In this document: piece after piece, positions 15,216 to 22,357 of the stretch
How positions within the stretch are numbered: the stretch's first letter is position 1
How the letters are laid out: every line of letters starts with the position of its first letter
Assembly (NCBI RefSeq): GCF_902506575.1
Contig: NZ_LR732544.1
Location: 2,267,418-2,299,927 of the forward strand
Reading direction: 5' to 3'
Origin: Streptomyces mexicanus
Lineage (GTDB): Bacteria > Actinomycetota > Actinomycetes > Streptomycetales > Streptomycetaceae
DNA length: 32,510 nucleotides
Made by a program: the position numbers and the translations under genes
The notes under the pieces: generated by a model
Databases searched by the model: none
What the model was told of the DNA's origin: nothing
Seen by the model: only the letters and a program-made list of their open reading frames with translations

Positions 15216-16013
15216 CTACTGCTTGTCCAGGCGCGGGGCGTCCTGCGGCTGCTGCTGGGGCTGCGCCTGGTCCTGACCGCCTTCCAGCGCCTGCCGGTCG
15301 GCGGAGGAGCCTCCGGCCAGCTCGGCCTTCATGCGCTGCAGCTCCAGCTCTACATCCGTACCACCGGAGAGCCGGTCCAGCTCGGCCTGGATGTCGTCCT
15401 TGGCCATGCCGGAGGGGTCGTCCAGGGCGCCGGAGGCGAGCAGCTCGTCGATCGCGCCGGCGCGGGCCTGCAGCTGGGCGGTCTTGTCCTCGGCGCGCTG
15501 GATCGCCAGGCCCACGTCGCCCATCTCCTCGGAGATGCCGGAGAACGCCTCGCCGATCCGGGTCTGCGCCTGGGCGGCGGTGTAGGTGGCCTTGATGGTC
15601 TCCTTCTTGGTGCGGAAGGCGTCGACCTTGGCCTGCAGCCGCTGGGCCGCAAGGGTCAGCTTCTCCTCCTCGCCCTGGAGGGTCGCGTGCTGCGTCTGCA
15701 GATCCGTGACCTGCTGCTGGAGCGCCGCCTTGCGCGACAGGGCCTCGCGGGCGAGGTCCTCGCGGCCCAGCGCGAGCGCCTTGCGGCCCTGGTCCTCCAG
15801 CTTGCCGGACTGCTGCTGCAGCTGGTTGAGCTGGAGTTCCAGGCGCTTGCGGCTGGTGGCCACGTCGGCGACGCCGCGGCGCACCTTCTGCAGCAGCTCC
15901 AGCTGCTTCTGGTACGAGTAATCGAGGGTCTCGCGCGGGTCCTCGGCCCGGTCAAGGGCCTTGTTCGCCTTCGCGCGGAAGATCATCCCCATACGCTTCA
16001 TGACACCGCTCAT
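15216..16013 (-). CDS. pspA: PspA/IM30 family protein
   Basis: A 265-residue ESCRT-III-like membrane-remodelling protein that protects the cytoplasmic membrane under stress. It starts MSGVMKRMGMIFRAKANKALDRAEDP (amphipathic helix 0 and the conserved RAEDP motif), followed by long coiled coils (about 25-220, rich in Q, E, K, L) and a disordered Gln-rich tail (QDQAQPQQQPQDAPR). The upstream in-frame extension to 16091 has poor codon bias and is rejected; ATG at 16013 is used, although ATG at 16001 is possible. AAGGGGG lies about 12 nt upstream. It heads a unit with pspAA and is divergent from the DUF3043 gene. Confidence 0.92.
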   Translation of the reverse strand: MSGVMKRMGMIFRAKANKALDRAEDPRETLDYSYQKQLELLQKVRRGVADVATSRKRLELQLNQLQQQSGKLEDQGRKALALGREDLAREALSRKAALQQQVTDLQTQHATLQGEEEKLTLAAQRLQAKVDAFRTKKETIKATYTAAQAQTRIGEAFSGISEEMGDVGLAIQRAEDKTAQLQARAGAIDELLASGALDDPSGMAKDDIQAELDRLSGGTDVELELQRMKAELAGGSSADRQALEGGQDQAQPQQQPQDAPRLDKQ

Positions 16014-16335
16014 GGGCTTCGCGCGCCCCCTTCTGACCGACTCCGGCTCACAGCTCTGCGACAGAACCCACAGTACGGGCCCTGCATCCATTACCGCACT
16101 GTTCGCGAACGGATGCGCTCATCCCCAAGGACGACTGCGTGCGCTTCCGCTCCGGCGTAGGGAGTAGGTGATCCCTGGGTCCGTGCGGCGGTCGCGCACC
16201 GTGTTCCTTGCCGTTCCTTGCCCTGCACACGTTCTGGACAGACGTCGTTCCTTGTCGTCTACAGACGTCCGGCGTTGCCGGATCGTTCCCCGCGGGGCTG
16301 GGTCCATGCGGGTCAAGCCTTTACCCTTGGGATTT
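16014..16335. other. Divergent pspA-DUF3043 intergenic region
   Basis: 322 bp with AT content above the neighbourhood. It contains a 10-bp palindrome GTTCGCGAAC (16101-16110) enclosed by GCATCC (16084-16089) and GGATGC (16111-16116); a tandem GTTCCTTGCC at 16203-16222 with a third related copy at 16246-16255; and ACAGACGTC repeated at 16238-16246 and 16261-16269. These are likely regulatory sites for pspA or the divergent gene. An open frame across the region has poor G/C bias at third positions and a TTA codon, so it is not coding. Confidence 0.6.
16322..16327 (+). promoter_or_regulatory. -10-like hexamer for the DUF3043 gene
   Basis: TACCCT (TANNNT) ends 8 nt before the GTG at 16336, consistent with a leaderless transcript; no spaced Shine-Dalgarno is present. 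Confidence 0.35.
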
Positions 16336-16935
16336 GTGTTCCGTAGCCGTGCCAAGGAAGAGAAGGCCCCGGTCGCCGAGAAGGCGCCGGTGAGCATCTC
16401 CAAGCAGCCCCGAGACCCGCAGGCCCCCAAGGGTCGCCCCACGCCCAAGCGCAGTGAGGCCCAGGCCCAGCGCCGCAGTGTCGCCAACACACCGACGACG
16501 CGCAAGGAGGCCGCCAAGCGGCAGCGCGAGGAGCGCCGTGTCCAGCTGGAGCGCCAGCGCCAGGCGCTGGCCAGCGGTGACGAGCGCTACCTGCCCGCCC
16601 GTGACAAGGGTCCGGTGCGCAAGTGCGCGCGCGACTTCATCGACTCGCGGTTCAACATCGCGGAGTTCTTCCTGCCGATGGCCGTGGTCATCCTCGTGCT
16701 GAGCATGGTCCACGTGGGCTACCTGCAGAACATCGCGCTGCTGCTGTGGCTCGTGGTGATCGTCCTGATCGTGCTCGACTCCGCCGTCAGCGGGTTCCGG
16801 CTGAAGAAGCGGCTCAACGAGCGCTTCCCGAACGAGAACAAGAAGGGCGCGGTCGCCTACGCGCTGATGCGCTCGCTGCAGATGCGCCGGCTCCGGCTGC
16901 CCAAGCCGCAGGTCAAGCGCGGGGAGCGGCCCTGA
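16336..16935 (+). CDS. DUF3043 integral membrane protein
   Basis: A 199-residue actinobacterial membrane protein of unknown function. It has a long basic, coiled N-terminal cytoplasmic region (to about 108, rich in K/R/E/Q), two hydrophobic helices (about 113-132 FFLPMAVVILVLSMVHVGYL and 135-153 IALLLWLVVIVLIVLDSAV) and a basic C-terminal tail ending KPQVKRGERP. I chose GTG at 16336 (FRSRAKEEKAPVAEK): codon bias upstream is non-coding and would include a rare TTA. Its stop overlaps the following methyltransferase start by 4 bp, implying coupling. Divergent from pspA. Confidence 0.87.
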   Translation: MFRSRAKEEKAPVAEKAPVSISKQPRDPQAPKGRPTPKRSEAQAQRRSVANTPTTRKEAAKRQREERRVQLERQRQALASGDERYLPARDKGPVRKCARDFIDSRFNIAEFFLPMAVVILVLSMVHVGYLQNIALLLWLVVIVLIVLDSAVSGFRLKKRLNERFPNENKKGAVAYALMRSLQMRRLRLPKPQVKRGERP

Positions 16936-17918
16936 GTACGACCGCTTTCTCCGGGGATGCCGCGTACGCCCGGCGGGCCGGGGTGCGCGATGTCGTACGG
17001 CGGGAGCTGGTGGCCCGGCAGCTCGACGAGCAGCTGGCCGGGCGGTTCCCGCTCGGGCAGCGGCTGCGCGTGCTCGACGTCGGGATGGGCCGGGGCACGC
17101 AGGCGCTGCGGCTGGCACGGGCCGGGCACATGGTGACCGGTCTGGAGGACGACCCCGCGATGATCTCCGCGGCGCACGAGGCGCTGGCCGCCGAGCCGCA
17201 GGGGATCCGGGAGCGGATGCGGATCGTCGAGGGCGACGGCCGGGACACCGGGGTCCACTTCCTGCCGGGCAGCTTCGACGTGGTGCTGTGCCACGACGTG
17301 CTGATGTGGGTGGCGGAGCCCGATCCGCTGCTGGCCGGGCTGGCGCGGATGCTCGCGCCGGGCGGCCTGCTGTCGCTGCTGGTGCGCAACGGCGACGCGC
17401 TGGCGTTCGGGCCGGGGCTGCGCGGCGACTGGACCGGGGCGCTGGCGGCGTTCGACGCGACGGCGCGCCTGCCGCGCCCGCGCACCGGCTCGGACGGTGA
17501 GACGGAGACGGAGCCCGCCCTGCGTCCGGGCCCGCAGGAGCGGGCGGACCGGCTGGCCGATCTGACGGCGACGCTCGCGGGGATCGGCGCGCCGCTGCAC
17601 GCCTGGTACGGCGTACGGGTCTTCACCGACACGGTCTTCCCGGAACCGCCGCGTGCGGACGGCGGCTCCCCGCACGCGGGCTTCGCCCCTGCGGGCTTTC
17701 CCGGCGCGGCCGGCACGACGTTGCCGGTCGGGGCCCACGTCGCCGGCCCCCACACCGGCATCGGCGGCATCAGCGGCATCAGCGGCGTCGGCGGCATCGC
17801 AGACGTGGGCGGCGGCGTCGACATGGGCACGCTGCTCGCCGTCGAGGAGCGGGCCGGGCGGACGGACCCGTACCGCGCGGTCGCGGCGCTGCTGCACCTG
17901 TGCGGGGTACGTGGCTGA
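16932..17918 (+). CDS. Class I SAM-dependent methyltransferase
   Basis: A 328-residue methyltransferase. The SAM-binding motif I is VLDVGMGRGTQALRLARAG, followed by an acidic residue in GLEDDP and motif IV-like FDVVLCHDVLMWV; substrate unknown (tRNA, lipid or small molecule possible). Start: the frame begins conserved-looking sequence at STTAFSGDAAYARRAG and the only upstream possibility is CTG at 16932, which overlaps the preceding TGA (CTGA) with GGGGAG 5 nt upstream; otherwise GTG at 16983. A Gly/Ile/Ser-rich low-complexity insert (about residues 276-296, GIGGISGISGVGGI) encoded by 9-bp repeats near 17755-17820 lies close to the C-terminus. Confidence 0.85.
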   Translation: MSTTAFSGDAAYARRAGVRDVVRRELVARQLDEQLAGRFPLGQRLRVLDVGMGRGTQALRLARAGHMVTGLEDDPAMISAAHEALAAEPQGIRERMRIVEGDGRDTGVHFLPGSFDVVLCHDVLMWVAEPDPLLAGLARMLAPGGLLSLLVRNGDALAFGPGLRGDWTGALAAFDATARLPRPRTGSDGETETEPALRPGPQERADRLADLTATLAGIGAPLHAWYGVRVFTDTVFPEPPRADGGSPHAGFAPAGFPGAAGTTLPVGAHVAGPHTGIGGISGISGVGGIADVGGGVDMGTLLAVEERAGRTDPYRAVAALLHLCGVRG

Positions 17919-18016
17919 GCCGTACCGCGTCCGGCGTCCCCGGCCGCTTCGGTGAGCGCCGCTCGTTCGGGTGAGCTGCGCACGCGCCGGACGAGTCGCG
18001 CGGCAAGACTCGGTGC

Positions 18017-19117
18017 ATGGACGTCTCGCCTGCCCGGACGCCGGCCCTCCGGCTGATCGCCCCGTTCGCCGCCGTGCTCTGCCTGACCGCCCTGGTCTCC
18101 GGGTGCGACGGCCCGACCGGCTCCCGGGAGCCGTCGGACCCCGGCACCCGGGCCCCCTCCCTGGACGCCCGGCGGGCGAGTGCCCAGGACGCCACGGACG
18201 CCCTGCAGAGCGACTACCAGCGGGTGATCAAGGACGTGCTGCCGTCCGTGGTGCAGATCCAGGGCAGCAGCGACCTGGGCTCGGGGGTGGTGTACGACGA
18301 CAAGGGGCACATCGTCACCAACGCGCACGTGGTCGCGCGCGACCGGAGGTTCCGGGTGACCACGGCGGGCAGCGAGCAGGCGCTCACCGCGAGCCTGGTC
18401 TTCGCGTATCCGGACCAGGACCTGGCCGTGGTCAAGCTGGACAAGGTGCCGCGCGGCCTGCGGCCGGCCGCGTTCGGTGACTCCGACAAGGTCCAGATGG
18501 GGCAGATCGTGCTGGCCATGGGCTCGCCGCTCGGGCTGTCCTCCAGCGTGACGCAGGGCATCGTCTCGGCGACCGGGCGGACCGTCAGCGAGGGCGGCGG
18601 TGACGGCGGCACGGGGGCGACGATCGCGAACATGGTGCAGACGTCGGCCGCCATCAACCCGGGCAACAGCGGCGGCGCGCTGGTGAACCTGGACAGCCAG
18701 GTCATCGGCATCCCGACGCTCGCCGCCACCGATCCCCAGCTGGGCGGCAGCGCGGCGCCCGGCATCGGCTTCGCGATCCCGGCGTCGACGGTGAAGACGA
18801 TCGCCGGCCAGATCGTGAAGTACGGCAGGGTCGTCAACTCCGGCCGGGCCGCGCTCGGCATCACCGGCCGTACCGTCGTCGGCGCGGACTACCAGCCGGC
18901 GGGGGTCGCCGTGGTCGACGTCCAGGCGGGCGGCGCGGCGGACCGGGCGGGCATCCGGTCCGGGGACGTCATCGTCCGGATCGGCGGCAGGGACATCACC
19001 TCGATCACCTCGCTGTCGGAGGCGCTGGCCGCGGCGAAGCCGGGGCAGAAGACGCAGGTGACGTACGTGCGCGACGGCGACGAGAAGACGGTCGAGGTCA
19101 CGCTCGGCGAACAGTGA
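18017..19117 (+). CDS. HtrA/DegP-like S1C serine protease, lipoprotein
   Basis: A 366-residue extracytoplasmic quality-control protease with a C-terminal PDZ domain. The N-terminus is a lipoprotein signal (hydrophobic stretch then lipobox VSGC with Cys30). The catalytic triad is visible: His104 in IVTNAHVV, Asp135 in YPDQDLAVVKLD, Ser218 in NPGNSGGAL. The PDZ region spans about 270-366 (AGIRSGDVIVRIGGRDI). The start is ATG at 18017; no Shine-Dalgarno, but AAGACT lies 6 nt before, an imperfect -10. It ends shortly before a hairpin at 19137. It may degrade misfolded exported proteins. Confidence 0.94.
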   Translation: MDVSPARTPALRLIAPFAAVLCLTALVSGCDGPTGSREPSDPGTRAPSLDARRASAQDATDALQSDYQRVIKDVLPSVVQIQGSSDLGSGVVYDDKGHIVTNAHVVARDRRFRVTTAGSEQALTASLVFAYPDQDLAVVKLDKVPRGLRPAAFGDSDKVQMGQIVLAMGSPLGLSSSVTQGIVSATGRTVSEGGGDGGTGATIANMVQTSAAINPGNSGGALVNLDSQVIGIPTLAATDPQLGGSAAPGIGFAIPASTVKTIAGQIVKYGRVVNSGRAALGITGRTVVGADYQPAGVAVVDVQAGGAADRAGIRSGDVIVRIGGRDITSITSLSEALAAAKPGQKTQVTYVRDGDEKTVEVTLGEQ

Positions 19118-19136
19118 GCGTGCGGGGCGGACGCGA

Positions 19137-19161
19137 CGGGGCGGGACGGCCGACCGCCCCG
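19137..19161. terminator. Terminator after the HtrA-like gene
   Basis: CGGGGCGG (19137-19144) pairs with CCGCCCCG (19154-19161), loop 9 nt, between the converging protease gene and the small gene at 19190-19402. Confidence 0.7.
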
Positions 19162-19189
19162 CTCCGCCCGCCGGGTTCGCCCGGCCCGC

Positions 19190-19402
19190 CTACGCTCCTT
19201 CGGCGTGCAGGCTCATCGGGCCGTAGATCTCCGTGGAGTCCTCGAACAGCCGCACCTGATCGGCGCCGCCGTCGAGCAGGGCCCGCCAGTTCTCCCCGAT
19301 CCAGGACTCGGCGTCGCCCTGTGTGGTGAACTCCTCCGGCTGCACCGCGGGCTGGACCTCCGTCCCGTCGGCCGTCTCGAATCGCCACGTCCATGCCACC
19401 AT
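19190..19402 (-). CDS. Small conserved protein (70 aa), unknown function
   Basis: A 70-residue acidic protein starting MVAWTWRFETADGTEVQP and ending GPMSLHAEGA, containing several Trp and no membrane segment. It resembles a small conserved actinobacterial protein I have seen without assigned function; the pattern of a Trp-rich beta-strand start and a DAESWIGE helix suggests a compact fold. The start is ATG at 19402 with AGGGAGG 5 nt upstream, which is why the longer frame to 19441 is rejected. Confidence 0.8.
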   Translation of the reverse strand: MVAWTWRFETADGTEVQPAVQPEEFTTQGDAESWIGENWRALLDGGADQVRLFEDSTEIYGPMSLHAEGA

Positions 19403-19745
19403 GTACGCCTCCCTGGTGTGAGCACTGTCAGCACACTGCACGGCGGGAGCCGGATCATGGACCGGCTCCTGCTCCGAGCCTAGGGCCTGTCCGGTGGATC
19501 ATGCCCCGGACTCGGGACCTGGCACCCCCCTCTGCGGCGTTGTCGTCACTCGCCGACGCCCCCCCACGCTCGGCTTCGCTCGCACGGGGGCCCCATCGTC
19601 GACTCCCTCCTCAGCCCGGCACAGGGACGCACCCCGCCCCGCTCACCTGGGCAGACCGGTCGCCGTGGGTTCCCTGCGGCGTGATCCGCCGAACAGACCC
19701 CGGCCGGGCGCGCAAGACCTGCGGCGACACTGGAAAATCAGGTCC
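19403..19745. other. Gene-free region upstream of cobU
   Basis: 343 bp. It holds the short leader of the minus-strand gene and a 218-bp element bounded by inverted repeats (19483-19700, listed separately). An open frame runs across it into cobU but its codon bias is poor and it passes through both terminal repeats. About 45 bp separate the element from the cobU start. Confidence 0.7.
19483..19700. mobile_element. MITE-like element with 23-bp terminal inverted repeats
   Basis: The left end, starting GGGCCTGTCCGGTGGATCAT at 19483-19505, matches the reverse complement of 19678-19700 at 19 of 23 positions; all four differences are C/T transitions. The 218-bp interior has no gene-like ORF, is rich in GGCTTCGCTCG-type sequence, and differs in composition from its surroundings. 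I see no clear target-site duplication, so this is either an old insertion or an IS remnant. No transposase is in the window. Confidence 0.6.
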
Positions 19746-20948
19746 GTGGACGTGACTCTGCTCGGCACCGGTGCCCCCGCGGGACTGCCCCGCCCCCACT
19801 GCCCGTGCGCGGCCTGCGCGACGGCCCTCGGCCCGCACGCGCGCGCGGCGACCGCGCTGCTCGTGGACGGGGCGCTGCTGCTGGACCTCACCCCGGGTGC
19901 GGCGCTGGCGGCCGCCCGTGCCGGGCGGTCGCTGGCCGGTGTGGCGCAGGTGCTGCTGTCCCACCCGCACGACGGGCCGCCCGTGGAGGTGCCGGCCGGG
20001 CTGCCGCAGCCGGGCCGGGTGCCGGACGGCCGGGAGCTGGCGCTGCTGACGGGGCACCGGGTGCGGGCGGTGGCGCTGGACGCGCCGGGCACGGGGTACG
20101 CGGTGACCGGCCCGGAGGGACAGCGGCTGCTGTACCTGCCGCCGGGCGGCGCTCCGGCGGGGATCGAGGAGGGCACGGCTCAGACGTACGACATGGTCCT
20201 GGCGGACGTGGTGGGGCGGCCGGACGCGCTGGCCAGGCTGCGGGCCGTGGGCTCGGTGGGGCCGACCACGGACGTGGTCGCCGTCCACCTGGACCACGAC
20301 GTGCCGCCGGGCCCGGAGCTGCGCCGCCGGCTCGCGGCGGCCGGCGCGCGGGCCGTGCCGGACGGTACGACGCTGACGGTCGGGGCGTACGAGGACGTGC
20401 CCGACGTGCCCCGGCGCACGCTGGTGCTGGGCGGGGCGCGCTCGGGCAAGTCGGTGGAGGCCGAACGGCGGCTGGAGAGCTTCCCCGGCGTGCTGTACGT
20501 CGCCACCGGCGGCAGCCGGGGCGGCGACCCGGAGTGGGCGTCCCGGGGCGCCGCGCACCGGGAGCGGCGGCCGGGCGCCTGGCGCACCGCCGAGACCTGC
20601 GACCTGGTACCGCTGCTGGCCGAGGACGGGCCGCCGCTGCTCATCGACTGCCTGTCGCTGTGGCTGACGGACGCGATGGACGCCGTGGGCGCCTGGGACG
20701 ACGCCGAGTGGGCGGGGGGCGGCGAGAAGGCGCTCAGGGAACGGGTGACCGCCCTGACGGACGCGGTCCGCGCGACCCGGCGGACGGTGGTCGCGGTCTC
20801 CAACGAGGTCGGCTCCGGGATCGTCCCGGCCACCGCCTCGGGCCGCCGCTACCGCGACGAACTGGGCCGCCTGAACGCCGCGTTCGCCGCCGAGTGCGAA
20901 CAGGTCCTGCTGGTGGTGGCCGGCCAGGCCCTGCCGCTGCGGGGCTGA
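19746..20948 (+). CDS. cobU: Adenosylcobinamide kinase/guanylyltransferase fused to an N-terminal metallo-beta-lactamase-like domain
   Basis: The C-terminal half (about 222-400) is CobU, which phosphorylates adenosylcobinamide and transfers GMP to it: Walker A GGARSGKS at 229-236, ATGGSRGGDPEW, the guanylylation region AAHRERRPGAWRTAE with His271, and NEVGSGIVP...RRYRDELGRLN. The N-terminal 220 residues resemble metallo-beta-lactamase-fold proteins (GTGAPAGLPRPHCPCAAC), but the metal motif HxHxDH is reduced to LSHPHDGPP, so it is probably non-catalytic as a hydrolase. Start: GTG at 19746 (or GTG at 19752); the frame upstream is part of the MITE-like element. Together with cobT and cobS it completes the nucleotide-loop assembly branch of vitamin B12 synthesis. 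Confidence 0.9.
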   Translation: MDVTLLGTGAPAGLPRPHCPCAACATALGPHARAATALLVDGALLLDLTPGAALAAARAGRSLAGVAQVLLSHPHDGPPVEVPAGLPQPGRVPDGRELALLTGHRVRAVALDAPGTGYAVTGPEGQRLLYLPPGGAPAGIEEGTAQTYDMVLADVVGRPDALARLRAVGSVGPTTDVVAVHLDHDVPPGPELRRRLAAAGARAVPDGTTLTVGAYEDVPDVPRRTLVLGGARSGKSVEAERRLESFPGVLYVATGGSRGGDPEWASRGAAHRERRPGAWRTAETCDLVPLLAEDGPPLLIDCLSLWLTDAMDAVGAWDDAEWAGGGEKALRERVTALTDAVRATRRTVVAVSNEVGSGIVPATASGRRYRDELGRLNAAFAAECEQVLLVVAGQALPLRG

Positions 20949-20980
20949 GCCCCGGCGGGCAAGGGGCGGCCGGGGCCGGG

Positions 20981-21062
20981 CGGCACGAGGGCGAGACCGG
21001 TCGGCACGGGCCGGGACCCGGCGGCACGAGGGCGAGACCGGCCGGCACGGGCCGGAACCCGG
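20981..21062. repeat. 41-bp tandem repeat, two copies
   Basis: A unit beginning CGGCACGAGGGCGAGACCGG occurs at 20981 and 21022, in the gap between the converging cobU and methyltransferase genes. No separate hairpin terminator is clearer than this block. Confidence 0.75.
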
Positions 21063-21096
21063 TCGTCGCGGGCGGGCCGCGTGCCGCGTGCCGCGG

Positions 21097-22179
21097 TCAC
21101 GCCGTGTCGCGGCGGGCGACGACGCGGTAGGCGTTCGACAGGCCCGGGGTGCGGCGCAGCAGGGGCGCCAGGGCGTGGTCGAGGAGGGCCGTGGCGTCCA
21201 CGAGGGGGCTGGTCAGCGCGGACAGCAGGGTGCGCAGGGCGCGGTGCGGGGTGCTCGGCGGGGTGCTGCGCCAGGGGGCGTCGGCGGCCGGCAGGACGTG
21301 GGCGAGGGCGAGCGCGAGGGCCGCAGACAGGTCGCCCGGCCGGTGCGGGGTGCGGCGGTCGGTGACGAGGACCGTACAGCCGGCGGACCGCAGTTCCGCG
21401 AGGAGGTTGGCCGCCGGCAGCAGGTGCAGGTGGCGCGGCTGGCCGTGCGCCGGCCACCACTTGCCCAGCAGCAGGGCGAACGCGCTGCGCGGGTCGGGCA
21501 GTTCGACCAGGAGGTGGCCGCCGGGCCGCAGCACGGTGAGCGCGCCGCGCAGTTCCGCCCGGGGGTCGGGGGCGTGGGCCAGGTGGTGGAAGATGCTGAC
21601 CACGTCGTAGCGCCCGCGCAGCCGCTGCGCGACGCCCGGGTCGGCGAGATGGCCGATGTGGGCCTCCTCGATCCGCCCGGCCGCGCGGGCCCGCACCACG
21701 CGCGGGGTCGGGTCGAGCCCGTCGAAGGACGTGTACGGGAAGACCTCCTTGGCCGCCGCCGGGAAGTGGCCGTGGCCCGTGCCGACGTCCAGCCAGCTCT
21801 CCGGCTCCCCCACGCCCCGCATCAGCAGGGCGTCGGCACGGTGGCGCCGGTGGCTGCGGCGCAGCGCGAGCACGGGGTCGGGCAGGCCCTCGGGGTCGGT
21901 CTCGTCGTGGTCGCGGTGGTAGAAGGCCAGCCCGGCGGCGGTCAGCCGGGGGTTCTGGAAGGTGTGCCCGCAGTCCCGGCACCGGTCGAGGACGAACGTG
22001 CCCGGCTTGTGCTGCAGCAGATCCGGCGCGCGCAGCCGGGTGCGCAGCCGCGCCGACCCGCACCAGGGGCAGTCCTCGCGGCGCGGCTCGTGGAAGTGGT
22101 CGGTGCCGTGGGCGAGTTCGGCGGCGTACGCGACGCGGCGCGGGTCGTAGACCCGCGAGGCGTACGGCAGGGGCGGCAT
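21097..22179 (-). CDS. Class I methyltransferase with N-terminal zinc-ribbon
   Basis: A 360-residue protein. The N-terminus carries a zinc-ribbon (CPWCG then, about 32 residues later, CRDCG), followed by a SAM-binding Rossmann domain: motif I WLDVGTGHGHFPAAAK, then FDGLDPTP and a beta-4-like YDVVSIFHHLAHAPDP. It resembles the zinc-ribbon methyltransferases found in glycan and small-molecule pathways; substrate unknown. The start is ATG at 22179 with GGGAG about 7 nt upstream; a longer frame to 22386 would run into cobT's promoter. Divergent from cobT, convergent with cobU. Confidence 0.85.
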   Translation of the reverse strand: MPPLPYASRVYDPRRVAYAAELAHGTDHFHEPRREDCPWCGSARLRTRLRAPDLLQHKPGTFVLDRCRDCGHTFQNPRLTAAGLAFYHRDHDETDPEGLPDPVLALRRSHRRHRADALLMRGVGEPESWLDVGTGHGHFPAAAKEVFPYTSFDGLDPTPRVVRARAAGRIEEAHIGHLADPGVAQRLRGRYDVVSIFHHLAHAPDPRAELRGALTVLRPGGHLLVELPDPRSAFALLLGKWWPAHGQPRHLHLLPAANLLAELRSAGCTVLVTDRRTPHRPGDLSAALALALAHVLPAADAPWRSTPPSTPHRALRTLLSALTSPLVDATALLDHALAPLLRRTPGLSNAYRVVARRDTA

Positions 22180-22344
22180 GGGCGGCTCCCGGATGGGGCG
22201 GGGCCGCGCGCCCGCCGGGACGCGCCGCACCACCCACTGTCGACAATTCGCTGCAAAGGGAACGTATGGGATCAGGATCTTGCCCCGGAAGAGGCCGTCC
22301 GGGTGTGGTGGTGACGTGGCTCCGCCGCGTTCGGCCGGGGCCGG

Positions 22345-22350
22345 TACTGT
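22345..22350 (+). promoter_or_regulatory. -10-like hexamer for cobT
   Basis: TACTGT ends 7 nt before the ATG at 22358 with no ribosome-binding site, suggesting a leaderless mRNA. No cobalamin riboswitch is seen in the 178-bp gap. Confidence 0.4.
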
Positions 22351-22357
22351 TCGGCGA

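Noticed and set aside
16168..16335. N-terminal extension of the DUF3043 protein
   Set aside because: Third codon positions are not G/C-rich and a TTA codon is included; GTG at 16336 fits the known family start.
19494..19745. N-terminal extension of CobU
   Set aside because: It reads through the MITE-like element and has poor codon bias.
22180..22357. Cobalamin riboswitch before cobT
   Set aside because: The gap is only 178 bp, no B12-box-like sequence is visible, and the -10 hexamer suggests a leaderless mRNA.
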